Position numbers and translations under genes: made by a program
NCBI GenBank assembly: GCA_037833965.1
Contig: AP031355.1
Span: forward strand, 20,361,501 to 20,425,500
DNA length: 64,000 nt
DNA from: Marchantia polymorpha subsp. ruderalis
Lineage: Eukaryota; Streptophyta; Marchantiopsida; Marchantiales; Marchantiaceae
Direction of reading: 5' to 3'
Notes under the pieces: generated by a model
Told to the model about the DNA's origin: nothing
Database searches by the model: none
The model's input: the letters and a program-made list of their open reading frames with translations, nothing else
Shown: one piece after another, positions 51,816 through 62,709 of the stretch
Layout of the letters: each line of letters starts with the position of its first letter
Position numbering within the stretch: position 1 is the first letter of the stretch

Positions 51816-53200
51816 ATTTTTGGCATAGCAAGTGTACCTTTCTTGGACAACAAAGCAGCTACATTTTACGAGCCACTTTTGGAATGATAATTGTGTCAAC
51901 AAGACTTGCAAACAATGGAAAATTGAATCATTCCCAATCCAGAAGGTGATGTGATGTTTACTTGGTTTCCTTTAAAAGGAACCGAAGCTCTCCCAGTGTC
52001 CAATTTTGCAAGTTCGCGTAATGTATCACAATATATACAAGTAGACGTGAAGAAGTGGTGGAATGCAGTGTAAGAACCGCGCTAGTTGAAAGGAAAAGGT
52101 TTGGTGAGACGAGCCAAGTGCGCTGATTTATACAAACCGTATAAATGAGGAAAGACCTGCACGTTGCAATAGTGCTCTTCTCGCCTCACGCTTCGCTACT
52201 TTTTACAGTCGAAGTATTAATCGCCGATGTTTTCATATCTCAATGCATAGCCGAAGTTATAATGGTTTCAATATCGGCTGGTTGTTTCAAGTATTTGCTC
52301 GCCTCGCTGTAGTTTCTGAGATGCTCTCCAGAACTCCGCCTCTCTCCTCAACGTCGACCGATTGGAAGTAGTCAACAAGCTTCATTCATTTCATCCTGTT
52401 GTCATATTTGACCAGTCGGGCCCGTGGATGACAAAAAGAAAAAGAACCATCAGACCGTACCCAAGGAAGATTTAATTGAACCATAAGTCCAGATACATTC
52501 AAGTAATATCTTAACAGAATTGTATCTTACAACACTGGTATATCCAATACTTTAAAACTACTTTATCTAGTCTATCAGATATTTTTAAAGTATCCTATGT
52601 TCAGTAGAGTAAAGAAATTTATGTTTTTAGGCCTTAAAATACGCAATGCTGTAAGATGAAGCCAATACATGCATTGATGTAGAATGAGATTTATGAGGAT
52701 GATTGAGCTTATAGTAAAAAACCTAAATACATGCATATGATACACTTGTGTTTATAGGGCTAGGATCTTACAAATCCATCTGATGTTCTTATGCATTGTT
52801 AACCTCGCAGGCTCCTCAACACACGTTTGAACGACGTTTATCAACGTGAATTCTACACACATGTGAAATTCCGAACACATTCTCATGTAAACTATTAGTA
52901 CTTAACTCATGTCTTGTTGACTCATGAGAGTGTTACTCTAGCTAGTATGATTAAGGGTTATTTTGTCACTATATATGTCAGTTATTAGTATACATGATGT
53001 GACATGATAAAGAACCACATATCGGTTTCACAGAAAAATGAAAATGAAAGTAACTTTCACATTGTATATTATTTTCTTTGATAATATCAAAGTAGCTTAA
53101 AGTGCGCGTGCCCGTGCATAGATAGAAGCATAAATGAAATTTATTGTCATTGTGCTTGTAATGACATTTAAAATTCATGTCTTTTTCTCTAATGTTTCTA
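51816..53200. other. Unassigned unique region
   Basis: No counterpart was found in the other arm and no gene was recognised. Short frames (for example 52978-53178, minus) are probably incidental. It ends at a (TA)n tract (53221-53240). Confidence 0.45.
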
Positions 53201-53240
53201 AATCATTTGCTCACAGTATTGATATATATATATATATATA

Positions 53241-55560
53241 TTATTGATGCAAAGTGATATGAAATATGTTATTTATGCAAAGTGATAACTTTTTACTCTG
53301 TATCATGAATTTTGGCTTGGGCATGTTACAAAAAAAGTGCATACCGTACCAACATATAAATTTTTGCATAAACATTATGCTATCAATATGCACCGCTCGT
53401 ACAGCTTTGGTTTGTTGTATGTGGCGCCTTGACGGGTAAGCTTATCCTATTTGTTTTTACTTATAATATATTCTTAGTGGAATCGAAATCGTTCAATAGT
53501 AGTTCATCGGGAAGTGCAAACCATTGCAGTTTCGTGGACTTTTGTTGGGTTTCTCTTTCACAACATGGCAGCGGCGGTTCTTATCATCCCAACTTCCTAA
53601 TAGCAATAATTGAGGGTCAGCTCGATAAGTTCATGTTCTGGAAGATGCTGGTCCGTTACAGTTTCCACTTGCAGTAGTCATACTGTACGTCGTAATACTC
53701 GCATGCAATCTCGAGTTCCGTGGGAGGAGTGTAGGATCGATTCTGGGGAGATCAGTAGAGTATAATTCTAGGTTTACCGTACACCCACGGAGAGTCTGAA
53801 ATAAGTTGTCAGAGCTATAACCAAAAAAGTGAAAATTCTTCCAAAACAAACTTTATATGGTCACCAAAAAGTCCTCCATTTCGCGTAACCCCACGAGGTG
53901 TCAGACGAACGGGATGGAGCTCAAGCTACAGACATCTCCTTATTCCAAATGTGTTCAACATTTTTCTTACGGTGTAAGATCGGACCGTAGAAGGCCGTAT
54001 AATGTCGGTCCGAACACACATGAGATGCGATGACGGGAAGATTCTCACAACAGAGAAGAACTGGAATCTGGGATTTATCGGACAGATCCTTCACTCATGG
54101 ATACCAAAAATGTGATCCATAAGACTCCAGTAAAATTCGCCATGCTTCATTCATTCGTTATAAGAACTGGTACATTCGTTATATTACATGTATCACATAA
54201 TATACTCCTCTAATTTGGGCATACAAATACTCGACATCAAGAACGAGGAATTTGAACTTCCGTTTTCCCTCAGCATTATTCTTTAACTTTTCCAATATTT
54301 TGGAGACTCAATTTTGACACCGAAGCTGCGAGATTTGGATTGAACGTGTTATGAGTATTGTTATCGGTACAGATTATCTACTGGCTGCTGCCTTCGCAAA
54401 ATCAACGTGTCATCGTAGACGGCTTATCAGTAGTAATTAAAGCACATATTGTTTTTCCTGCTCTAGATATATCAACTAATTCAGAGTATTAAAAAATTTC
54501 GAGAAAATAAATAAAACCCCTGTTCAATCCGGACATTTATGGTTTATTCATACTCTTTGAATTGCAAACCTCATCAAAGGTCTGACGGTTTAGCATCGAG
54601 AGAAATGATTGGCAAGCTTCTCACAAAAAACTCTAAAAGATGTATTACGGGATGATATCGAAACTGCCTGTGGGTATCCATAGAATTCTCATTCGCTTCT
54701 TCCAAGCTCATTGTCAAATTTGGTTGCGTCAATTATCACGTCAGGAGATGCATGAGAATAACAGGCCGTTAGCAACCGACCATCTTCCTCCATCAAGTCA
54801 GAAAGTAAACATGAAAGTAGCGAATGGAAAGAGGTAGAAATCCGATCGGCATTTATGGGATGGTTTTGGTGCTAAACTGATCCTTCCCTTTCTGCTAGTA
54901 ACCAAGACAAGACGTAGATTGCTGTGAGCTGAAGCTTTCTTCAGTGAGAGTTCAATCAGGATTTGGGGCGTTCGGACAGCTCCCTGCACGACTAATTGCC
55001 TGCCTCCCAATCTCAACTGTGAATCACAGTCGAGCTTTACGGGGCTGGATTTGATCTGCAGAGTGATCAGACTCTTGTTTGTAATCTCAACTCTTGCTTC
55101 CCGGCATTGCGTCAGCAGTGTTTTCGTGATGGCAGAATCAAATTTGATGAACGGGCGAAAAGGGTTTAGATGCGATTGGTTTGTAGCACGTTCAGGCGAG
55201 AAGGCGAAATCTGGTTCCGAAATGCACAGTCAGTCGCCAGGCCAGGCATCCACGAGCATTGAAGTGAGTGAAGCACGTCGGAAGATCCGTACCATCGAGG
55301 TCTCAGACGCAAGCACAAGTCTCCAAGTGTTCAAGGCTCCAAGGCGCGGCCTACTCCAGCTCTTCACCGTTTACGTCACTGCGCAGAACCCGGCATGGGC
55401 CTACGTCAAGGCGGCGACGACGTAGATCAGCCTTTTCGGTCCGAAGGTCGCCAATCAAATCGCCTCAATAAGTGCGCTCGCACCGCCCAGGCCGCCAGCA
55501 GCACCAGTTGGTACACAACACAGTTCACGACCCACTTCAGTGCCTGCAAGGCCATTGAAG
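53241..55560. repeat. Inverted copy of 26.7-28.64 and 33.87-34.24 kb, with the D empty site
   Basis: 53.28-53.62 kb matches the right flank of element D and 53.62-55.5 kb matches its left flank, both reversed. The single CTGAC (GTCAG at 53616-53620) marks the unoccupied site. The block carries the same unrecognised partial frames as the other arm, some broken. Confidence 0.75.
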
Positions 55561-56940
55561 ATGGTTCTACAGCCAGGAGTCCTCGACTTGTGATTGGTAT
55601 GTAAGAGTGTTTCTGATGCTCTACATGATTTCGCTATCAGCATAGACCTTCTACTGCGCAAATCTGAAGATGAATTTAGCTCCATCTTGGCCACTAGTAA
55701 ACAAATGACCCAAAACAAACCTTAAAGCCCTATGAAATAAGATGCATTGCAATAATGTAATGCAGTGTAGTTATATTCTAGAACAAATCTATAAGTGAAC
55801 CTGAAATTTCTTAAAATTTCTTCTCAATCGGAATGTCTTTAAAACATGTTTTATGAAAGAAACTAATTCGAATCATCTGCCAAATATCAAAAGTACCAAT
55901 CTCCAAACTATCTACTATAAAGGATACTTGTAGTTATTGATCACCTAGCGCGTTTTCTGCTCGTGTTAAGCTTGTCTTCCCTAAGAGCCTTAAAATTAGA
56001 GTACAAATTAAAGCTGTGCATGAGGACAAATATGGCAATCAAGCTCATGGGGGAATGTAGATCTGGAGAATCCGAGATTCCAAGCAAATAAGGCATGTGG
56101 AAAATGAACCACTAAGGAGTAGGTTATGGTGACATAAGTTGTAGGGCTCTGGGACAGCAGAGCTTTTGTAGTGCTTTACATGATAATTTGGCAACCGCAA
56201 TAGTGCACAGTTACCTCAGTGGTCGTATCAGTTTACCCGCTGGCATCGAAACCACGTACCTACTGGTGGTGGTAAACCGGTACAGTTATACAAACCTATC
56301 AATTTTCGCAGCAAAGAGATATATTTTGAAAGCGCACAAGAAGACCTTGAAATCCCATCGAGCCGTACGCTTTTGGTTCCAGCGTTCCAAATACGTGGGG
56401 CAACGCGCATTATTGTACAAATTATACAGCAGGACGATATGTTACAGATATAGCGTTTGCCACATCTTGACTGACGATTTTACGAACATGACAGTAGACA
56501 TGATCCACAGTCACCGCGGAATCAATTTCTTTGCCATTTAGTGGACTTGTAAGGACAACGTTTTCACAATACTGCCGTTGTGGTTCGCCTAATTCTGGAA
56601 GATTTTGTTCCATTACTTTTGAGATTCCTTATATAAATACTCTTATTATTTAAATAAATTATCTGACACATAATTGAAGTGAATTAATCAAATGAAGATA
56701 AACGTAGTTTAATCATTGCAAATTCAGAACTGTGTATTCCATGTTATTCGCAATAAACAATCATTTGTTAATATAAAAACCCCAGGGTAAAGTGTAAGTT
56801 AGACAAGTTCAAAAGATTGCATTTTGTACAAAGACCGATATTACATCATTACTTCCTCGTCACTCTCGAAGGCCGTGAGGCCTAGAATTTCAAAATTATC
56901 AGACAGTATGTTGTCCAGAGTTCCATGTGGCCAGGCTGAC
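55561..56940. other. Unassigned region upstream of the polyphenol oxidase
   Basis: Several short frames occur (for example 56188-56541, plus, 117 codons) without recognisable domains. No repeat was identified. Confidence 0.4.
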
Positions 56941-56983
56941 GTACAAGAATGACGTCTCCTTGTTTCTACTGGTTGGCTTGGAC

Positions 56984-56992
56984 TATATATAC
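56984..56992 (+). promoter_or_regulatory. Likely TATA box of the polyphenol oxidase gene
   Basis: TATATATAC lies in GGACTATATATACCTATATC. A start near 57015 would give a 5' exon ending at the donor at 57183. Confidence 0.45.
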
Positions 56993-57182
56993 CTATATCC
57001 TCGTACTGACATATCATCCTCGTTCAGTTGCAGAAGCAGCTTGAAAGCTTGCTCTGAGTCCTGGATTCAGAGCAATATTTGAAGTACCTCTGAGTAGCGA
57101 GGTTCCACCTTCATCTTGTTGGTTACTGGATTGTCATACGCAGCCCTCTGGTTCCTTTAAAAGTTCAAGCGGCTATTCACAC

Positions 57183-57567
57183 GTAAGTTACACCTTCATT
57201 GAAATGGATCTTCGTTGCAGTCCTCTCGGTGCACACGAGCAGTGAAGAATTGTGGTATTTCGAGCGAATCTGATTAATGGAGTAGCTGGCCATCTCGTGG
57301 CATTCTGCTGCGAAGCAGAGATTTTTGTCCAGTCCAGAATTTGAGTTGAATTCCTGACGTGTTCTTAAGTTCTGGCTTGAAGAAGGAAGATTTTTTCTGA
57401 TTCAATTCGAGAGATCTCTTAGTCGCAGACAACTCCTGGTTGCTATGCATCATCAATCAAATACAGGCTGCCTGCTAGCAAAAAATCGGTTGTATGGGAG
57501 AAGACATAATTTGTTTTCCTCTACCAAGGCTCCCACACTGATAGTGGTTAATGACATGTATGCACAG
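57183..57567 (+). other. Predicted 5' UTR intron of the polyphenol oxidase gene
   Basis: The donor is TTCACAC/GTAAGTTAC, a strong match to consensus. Candidate acceptors are TATGCACAG at 57567 and TATGCAG at 57607. Either places the first two in-frame ATGs (57551, 57560) inside the intron. Confidence 0.45.
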
Positions 57568-57628
57568 GTCACATTCACATGATTCAAGAATTCTGAATCC
57601 TATGCAGTTTCACTGGCTCGCGACATCC

Positions 57629-59488
57629 ATGTCGTCCGTCAAGATGGGAGATTCGTCGTCACGGCAACAAGGCTGGGGAAGAATCAGTGCAATGGTCTTG
57701 CAGACGAGACGGAGGCTCAAATGGGCTTCGTACCTGTGCTCGACGGTCTTAGCCCTGCAGTACCTGATGCAGAGCGCCGAAGCGGAACCAGTCCTGGGTA
57801 CAAGCCTTTTTCGCCAATGCAGGCCTGTTGCCCTCGCCAACAACAAAACCGAAGATTGCTGCCTTCCAGAGCCGGAGCGGGAGCCAATCATGTTCAAGTT
57901 TCCGGAGGTTAAGAAGATGCTTGTCCGCAGGCCTGCGCATGAGCTTGCCAACGACGTGGAGTACGTGAACAAATACAACTTGGCTTACAAGAGGATGAAG
58001 GAGCTCCCCCGTGACGATCCCCGGAGCTTCCTCAGACAATGGCACGTTCACTGCGCGTTCTGCGTGGAGGCTTTCTTGTCGAGATATCTGAACGGGACTC
58101 CTACACCATATTCTCTACAGCTTCATTACAGCTGGACCTTCCTCCCGTGGCACAGGATGATGCTCTACTACCACGAGAGGATTCTGGGCAGTCTGATCAA
58201 TGACCCGGAGTTCACTCTCCCGTTCTGGAACTGGGACAATCAGCTCGACGCGGGTGCAGCGCAAATGCCTCAGATGTTTGTCCCGTACAATCCACCGAAT
58301 CCAGCAATCGAAAATTTCTACCTATACGAGGGTGCAATTAGAGACCAAAACCATTACCCCCCGAGGGTTATGACTCTGAACTTCAAACCAGCTGAGGATA
58401 AGGCGGGAATTATCCCGACCCCCGAGGAGATCAGGGACGCGAACTTGTGCATGGTGTGGAACATGGTGGTAAACAAAGTGAGCGCTGAGGAGTACCTGGG
58501 TGTTAAATACAACACGAGCGCAGACTTATCGGCTGCGGGCAACGCAAACGCGAGTGCTGAGTCTGGAGGTTCAGAGATTCTCCACAACACGGCGCACGAA
58601 TGGGTGGGCAATCTGAACAACCCGGCTTTCCCCGACAACGAGGACATGGGGGTGTTCACCTACTCGGGCAGGGATCCGCTCTTTTACTCTCACCACGGCA
58701 ATGTCGATCGTCTGTGGGACGTGTGGCAAACTCTTCCGGATGGAGTGACGGTGGATGGTACCAGGACGAGAAAGGAGTTCGATGACGTCGACTTTCTGGA
58801 GACGGAATTCACATTCTTCGACGAGAACAAAGACATGGTGAGGATGAAGGTGAAGGATACTCTCAGCAATGCGAAGCTGGGAATTATGTACCAAGACATG
58901 AGCGAAGCAGACAGCCTGTGGATCAATCACAAGCCCAAAGCGAGCAAACCGAGCTTCAGAGCTTCAGAGCAAACGCAGATGTCATCCACTCCCGACGACT
59001 ACCCGGAGGTGGTCGCGAATGCCAATAACACCATCGGAAGCACTCCCGTCTGCTTTAAGCTTCATCGACGAGCTCCGACCAAGGCTGATCTGAAGGGCAC
59101 GCAGGTGAAGCACATCGGCGAGCTGAGCGAGGGCGTTGTGATGGAGAAGGTCAAAATTCCCGAGATGATGTACGTGCGCTTTGATGTTTACGTCGACTTC
59201 CCGAGCGCTAACCTCGACTCGGACATGGACCAGTCCGATTACGTGGGCACGTTCACTCATCTTCCCAGTGGAGTGGCGAGCATGGAGAGCGTCACCTCCC
59301 AGATTCCCGTGGCCAATGAGAACTTGTACCGCGAGCTGAACGTCCGATTCACCACGGGCCTTGCGCTCCGAAGGTTGGGCATTGAGGACTACAGCACTGA
59401 CATCACGGTGACCATCGTGCCCAGGTTCAGAGATCATGATGCAAACAGAACCATTACGTTCTCAAACCTCAAACAGGAGTTTTTGTAA
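57629..59488 (+). CDS. PPO: Polyphenol oxidase (tyrosinase / catechol oxidase family)
   Basis: This copper enzyme oxidises phenols or catechols to o-quinones. The start at 57629 gives 619 residues; the frame is open from 57551, but its first ATGs fall in the predicted intron, and 57692 is another candidate. A hydrophobic segment WASYLCSTVLALQYLM after RRRLK and ending QSAEA looks like a signal peptide, so secretory routing is likely. Numbered from 57551: CuA ligands are H167 (in HVHCAFC, with the thioether Cys171), H192 and H201 (FLPWHR); CuB ligands are H345, H349 (HNTAHEW) and a His of FYSHHGNVDRLW (381-382). Later come a DWL-like linker (DSLWINHKP, DWL domain) and the C-terminal KFDV-type domain (MYVRFDVYVDF). 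The length is normal and nothing is broken. It is a single-exon coding region. Confidence 0.93.
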   Translation: MSSVKMGDSSSRQQGWGRISAMVLQTRRRLKWASYLCSTVLALQYLMQSAEAEPVLGTSLFRQCRPVALANNKTEDCCLPEPEREPIMFKFPEVKKMLVRRPAHELANDVEYVNKYNLAYKRMKELPRDDPRSFLRQWHVHCAFCVEAFLSRYLNGTPTPYSLQLHYSWTFLPWHRMMLYYHERILGSLINDPEFTLPFWNWDNQLDAGAAQMPQMFVPYNPPNPAIENFYLYEGAIRDQNHYPPRVMTLNFKPAEDKAGIIPTPEEIRDANLCMVWNMVVNKVSAEEYLGVKYNTSADLSAAGNANASAESGGSEILHNTAHEWVGNLNNPAFPDNEDMGVFTYSGRDPLFYSHHGNVDRLWDVWQTLPDGVTVDGTRTRKEFDDVDFLETEFTFFDENKDMVRMKVKDTLSNAKLGIMYQDMSEADSLWINHKPKASKPSFRASEQTQMSSTPDDYPEVVANANNTIGSTPVCFKLHRRAPTKADLKGTQVKHIGELSEGVVMEKVKIPEMMYVRFDVYVDFPSANLDSDMDQSDYVGTFTHLPSGVASMESVTSQIPVANENLYRELNVRFTTGLALRRLGIEDYSTDITVTIVPRFRDHDANRTITFSNLKQEFL

Positions 59489-60854
59489 GTCCTTGTCCTA
59501 GCTACATCCACTCAGGCACTTTAACTTTGTCGTGAAAAAGTTGAAATTAAATTGAGAAACTCTAAACTTAATTAATATTTTAATTAAGCTTTTCATCTCT
59601 TCATATACATCATGCTCCGTTGTCACCGACAACATTCGATTGAAAATGGTATTCTCCTCAGTGGTAGCTACTTCACATGTCTAGTTTGAAAATAAAAAAA
59701 CACATCTAGCATTTTATGACAGACAATTCACTTGCTTGCAGCACCAGAATGAAAAGCTTCACCACAGCAATTAAGCTAATTTTTTTAAGCCAACCATATA
59801 AACTTCACATATCTCTTGTTAGACACATGAGGCCAAAAATTCATTCTTAATACAAAAGCAACAGCAACAGGTTGTGATGTATCTGAATGTTCAACACCAC
59901 TTTGTCCAAGAGTTTTGCATCATTTATTAGCCAGATTTGCCCTTACCCTAGTTCGTATAATTATATTCTCTACGTTTAAAATTCGAATGCGAATATTCAC
60001 ATATGCTACATATGTATTTGATTGCTTAAAGAAGCTGCTCCATTTAACGCTTACGCAGAAAAATACTTTCAATAGACCTGATTGTCTACAGATAGTTTTG
60101 GCTTTCTTTCCCAACATGTTGTTCATGCGTTTTGCTACACAAATGTGTTCAGCGATGGCGATGTCTAAATCACGTCCTTCGTCTATTCATTTCGAATATT
60201 GTGTTGGAAGCAATATTTTCTTCAATGTGGTGTCCATCATCACCATTCTTGATTTTGAACTTTTTATTCTTCAGAGCTTTCTCACTTTTAACCATACATT
60301 CCCATCTCCTGACAACCTCTAGCACTTCTTACTTCTTATTAATTCTTATACCTAGAATAGCCATCAATGAAGCATAAAAACTAGTGTTTCCCACTCAAAG
60401 GTAAAGTAGCCGTCTGATCCCTACTTAATTTTGAGTGAATCACTGAAAAATTGCTAAACAGAGTAATTAGGGCTCAAATCAAAATTTTGGAAATCAATTG
60501 TACTGTATATGTTTAAATTTTGAGATTGAAACAAGATTCATATTACGCAAACCAGTTATCTCAACACTAAAATATAGGCATTTTCAAGCATTGGAAACCC
60601 TAGAGATCACAACAACTTAGACCCAACTACAATCCGCTGGATCAAATTTCAAATCAATGGAACCACCATTTCAATTTCTCCTTCCGCTCCTCCACTCTCC
60701 TCCTCCTCCTCCCTCTATCATCACCCACCCTCGGATCCCCCTTACGACTGCTCCTACTTTACTACCTCCTCTACCATCCTGCGCTGCTGGTCTCATTAAT
60801 ACAATGAAATTCAATATAAAATTCAAATTATCACTCAATTATTATGATACTTTT
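59489..60854. other. PPO 3' flank and unassigned sequence
   Basis: 59.5-59.9 kb probably holds the PPO 3' UTR. On the minus strand, about 60330-60180 reads VVRRWECMVKSEKALKNKKF in an open frame, a possible gene fragment; a diverged relative lies near 48.6 kb. 60.65-60.80 kb is rich in CTCCTCCT. No complete gene was recognised. Confidence 0.4.
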
Positions 60855-61236
60855 AGGGAATTGCTAGGAGCACCCCCCCCCCCCCCAAAGAAGTAGCCGT
60901 CTCACTCGCAGAGGCACCATGTCACTAAAGATAAAGCCACCGCCGCTGGATCGCGTCTACGCGTTGTTGGAAGAAGTCGGGACAGAGATCTTTGCCTTTG
61001 CTTACAGGAAGGTGTACAGCTTGAGTCGCCTGCGCTCCAAGGTCAACAAGGGCGGCTAGAAGAAGCGGCGCAGGCATGTTTGGACCCGTAAACAGCTTTT
61101 CCCCCTTGTTTGATGACGCAGAAATGTTTAACTTTTGGTGTTTTGACGCAGAAATGTGCTTTGTGGACGAGTGGATGTATGCACAGGAGTGGGGGGTGTG
61201 TGCCTAGCAAGGGGGGTGTGTGCCTAGCAATTCCCT
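60855..61236. mobile_element. 382-bp inverted-repeat element (MITE-like) with ACTTTT target duplication
   Basis: The left end is AGGGAATTGCTAGGAGCACC and the right end, reversed, is AGGGAATTGCTAGGCACACA, a perfect 14-bp terminal inverted repeat followed by C/G tracts. ACTTTT flanks both sides (60849-60854 and 61237-61242). The right terminus is partly duplicated in tandem (GTGTGTGCCTAGCAA twice). The interior is GC-rich against an AT-rich background and contains a 46-codon ORF. Confidence 0.72.
60919..61059 (+). CDS. 46-codon ORF inside the inverted-repeat element
   Basis: It starts MSLKIKPPPLDRVYALLEEV and ends SRLRSKVNKGG. Its composition is gene-like (basic, with an amphipathic helix) and much more GC-rich than the surroundings, suggesting a captured gene fragment. 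No family is recognised and it may not be translated. Confidence 0.3.
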   Translation: MSLKIKPPPLDRVYALLEEVGTEIFAFAYRKVYSLSRLRSKVNKGG

Positions 61237-61259
61237 ACTTTTATAATACACATAGAATA

Positions 61260-61824
61260 AAGTATTTGTACCTGTGATAGTATTAAACTATGAAAAAGAT
61301 TTTTTGGTTAAATAATTTACAACAATATGTAATAGGTTATCATAGATTATGATCACTAAGAGACTTGATACACAATTTCTGAAATGGAATTATTGTCACG
61401 AGGATCAGTGTCATGATAATCGTCTCCATCATTAAAAAATTTAATGAAGATCACGAAAAGACTTACATTGTCAAATGTAGCCAAAAAGTAAATTCAGACC
61501 TCAAACCCTAAACCTCTGTTCCTCGCGTTGTTGCATCGAGCCAAAAATACGGAGAAGCAGATGACATCAAATGAGCCTAAGAAGATATGCAAGCCTTGTA
61601 TGAGTTCTATACTAACTTCCGGAACTACATATGCTTGCCCGACTAAACAGAATCTAATCCTACTGAAAAGGATTATATACCGACTGATAAAGCTCACAAA
61701 CTTCGTCCGGGAAAACAACTCCATGCTTGTCGTATCTGCATCACACCAGCTCGAGAGTATCGTCGCGAAACGGCAGACAAGTCCGATTCAGTTCTAGCAG
61801 CCATGAGACCTTCAGGCAGTCGCC
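61260..61824 (-). repeat. 3' flank of DIR-B copy 5
   Basis: It matches 16.3-16.9 kb in direct orientation (GCAAGCCTTGTATGAGTTC, TTCGTCCGGGAAAACAACTC) and the other copies' 3' flanks. The shared segment probably contains the 3' UTR. Confidence 0.65.
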
Positions 61825-62457
61825 CTACTCTCTTCGATCATGACCGTGACCATGATTATGACCATGACCGTAACCCTGATCGTGACCATGGCCGTGAAAG
61901 CCGTTTGGTTTGGCATCAGCTTCGAGCAGCTCGTTGAGGTTGATCTCAACTTCGTGATCGCGGCCGACGAAGTCAGGAACATAGATGTGGCAAGTGACAT
62001 GGAACACGGTTTGCGGATCTTTCTGCACTTTCTCGTACTTGACAAAACCCGTGGCGCCTCTGAATTGGCCCTGTCCACCCACGATGCCCAGCTCCTGTTT
62101 GTCAAGATCAGCTTGACCGTCTGGAGTCATGAACCACGAGCCTCGCAGGCTGATCGAGCTGCCTCCCCACGGCCGGACCAAGTCTTCAGAGAAGGTAATT
62201 GTCACCACATCCTCGATCACGTCCTCAGTATGGTAGAAGTACAACCCACCAATGTGCCCGTAAACTTTTGTTTTGTCCCTTGAGGAGTATAGGAGATTGT
62301 TCTTGACGTAGCCTATTCCTTTGTTCGGAACCGGATCAGCGGCCAAGGGCTTGAACACTTCTGTGTCGCCGGCCGGTATGAACTCATAGTAGCTCATGAC
62401 ATACTTGCAGTACGATGCATTCACTTTTGAATTTCTCCTCAACGACATGTGATCCAT
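61825..62457 (-). CDS. DIR-B copy 5: dirigent-like protein with His-rich tail
   Basis: The protein has 210 residues. Differences from the other copies are GHIGGLY (Ile for Val), SEDLVRP (Asp for Gly) and Tyr in the tail (DQGYGH). It shares RRNS with copy 1. All dirigent-like motifs are kept. The start is GCCATGG after the predicted intron. The flanks match those of copy 1 in direct orientation, so copies 1 and 5 may come from the same duplication. Confidence 0.87.
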   Translation of the reverse strand: MDHMSLRRNSKVNASYCKYVMSYYEFIPAGDTEVFKPLAADPVPNKGIGYVKNNLLYSSRDKTKVYGHIGGLYFYHTEDVIEDVVTITFSEDLVRPWGGSSISLRGSWFMTPDGQADLDKQELGIVGGQGQFRGATGFVKYEKVQKDPQTVFHVTCHIYVPDFVGRDHEVEINLNELLEADAKPNGFHGHGHDQGYGHGHNHGHGHDRRE

Positions 62458-62489
62458 GGCTGTAGAGCGCTGATCTTAAACCAGATAAT

Positions 62490-62618
62490 CTGCGAGAACG
62501 TCGCACGTAGAATCTGTCAGAAATCTGTGTTAATGACCAAACCTCCTCTTTTAAGCGCACTCTGCAACGAACGGACATCAGCGGCGGTTAACAATGGAGT
62601 TGCACATGTTGATCTTAC
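62490..62618 (-). other. Predicted 5' UTR intron of DIR-B copy 5
   Basis: On the minus strand the donor is AAGAG/GTAAGATC and the acceptor is TCTCGCAG/ATTATC, giving 129 bases. The TATA box is at about 62699-62706. Confidence 0.6.
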
Positions 62619-62709
62619 CTCTTGAACCTCGAAGCTCCTTCCCAGTATCTTAGATATTCGTGCTGGCCTTGGTAGTGATGCATGAGTTCGCGTTCGCGTT
62701 TATATAGGG

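Noticed and set aside
55051-55425. 124-codon ORF and overlapping Arg-rich frames at 55.0-55.5 kb
   Set aside because: The inverted duplicate at 26.75-27.1 kb does not keep the same frame throughout and no domain is recognisable, so they are probably incidental.
57551-57628. First in-frame ATG (57551) as the PPO start
   Set aside because: It lies inside a predicted 5' UTR intron, and the MTCMHRSHSHD extension precedes an otherwise normal signal-peptide region.
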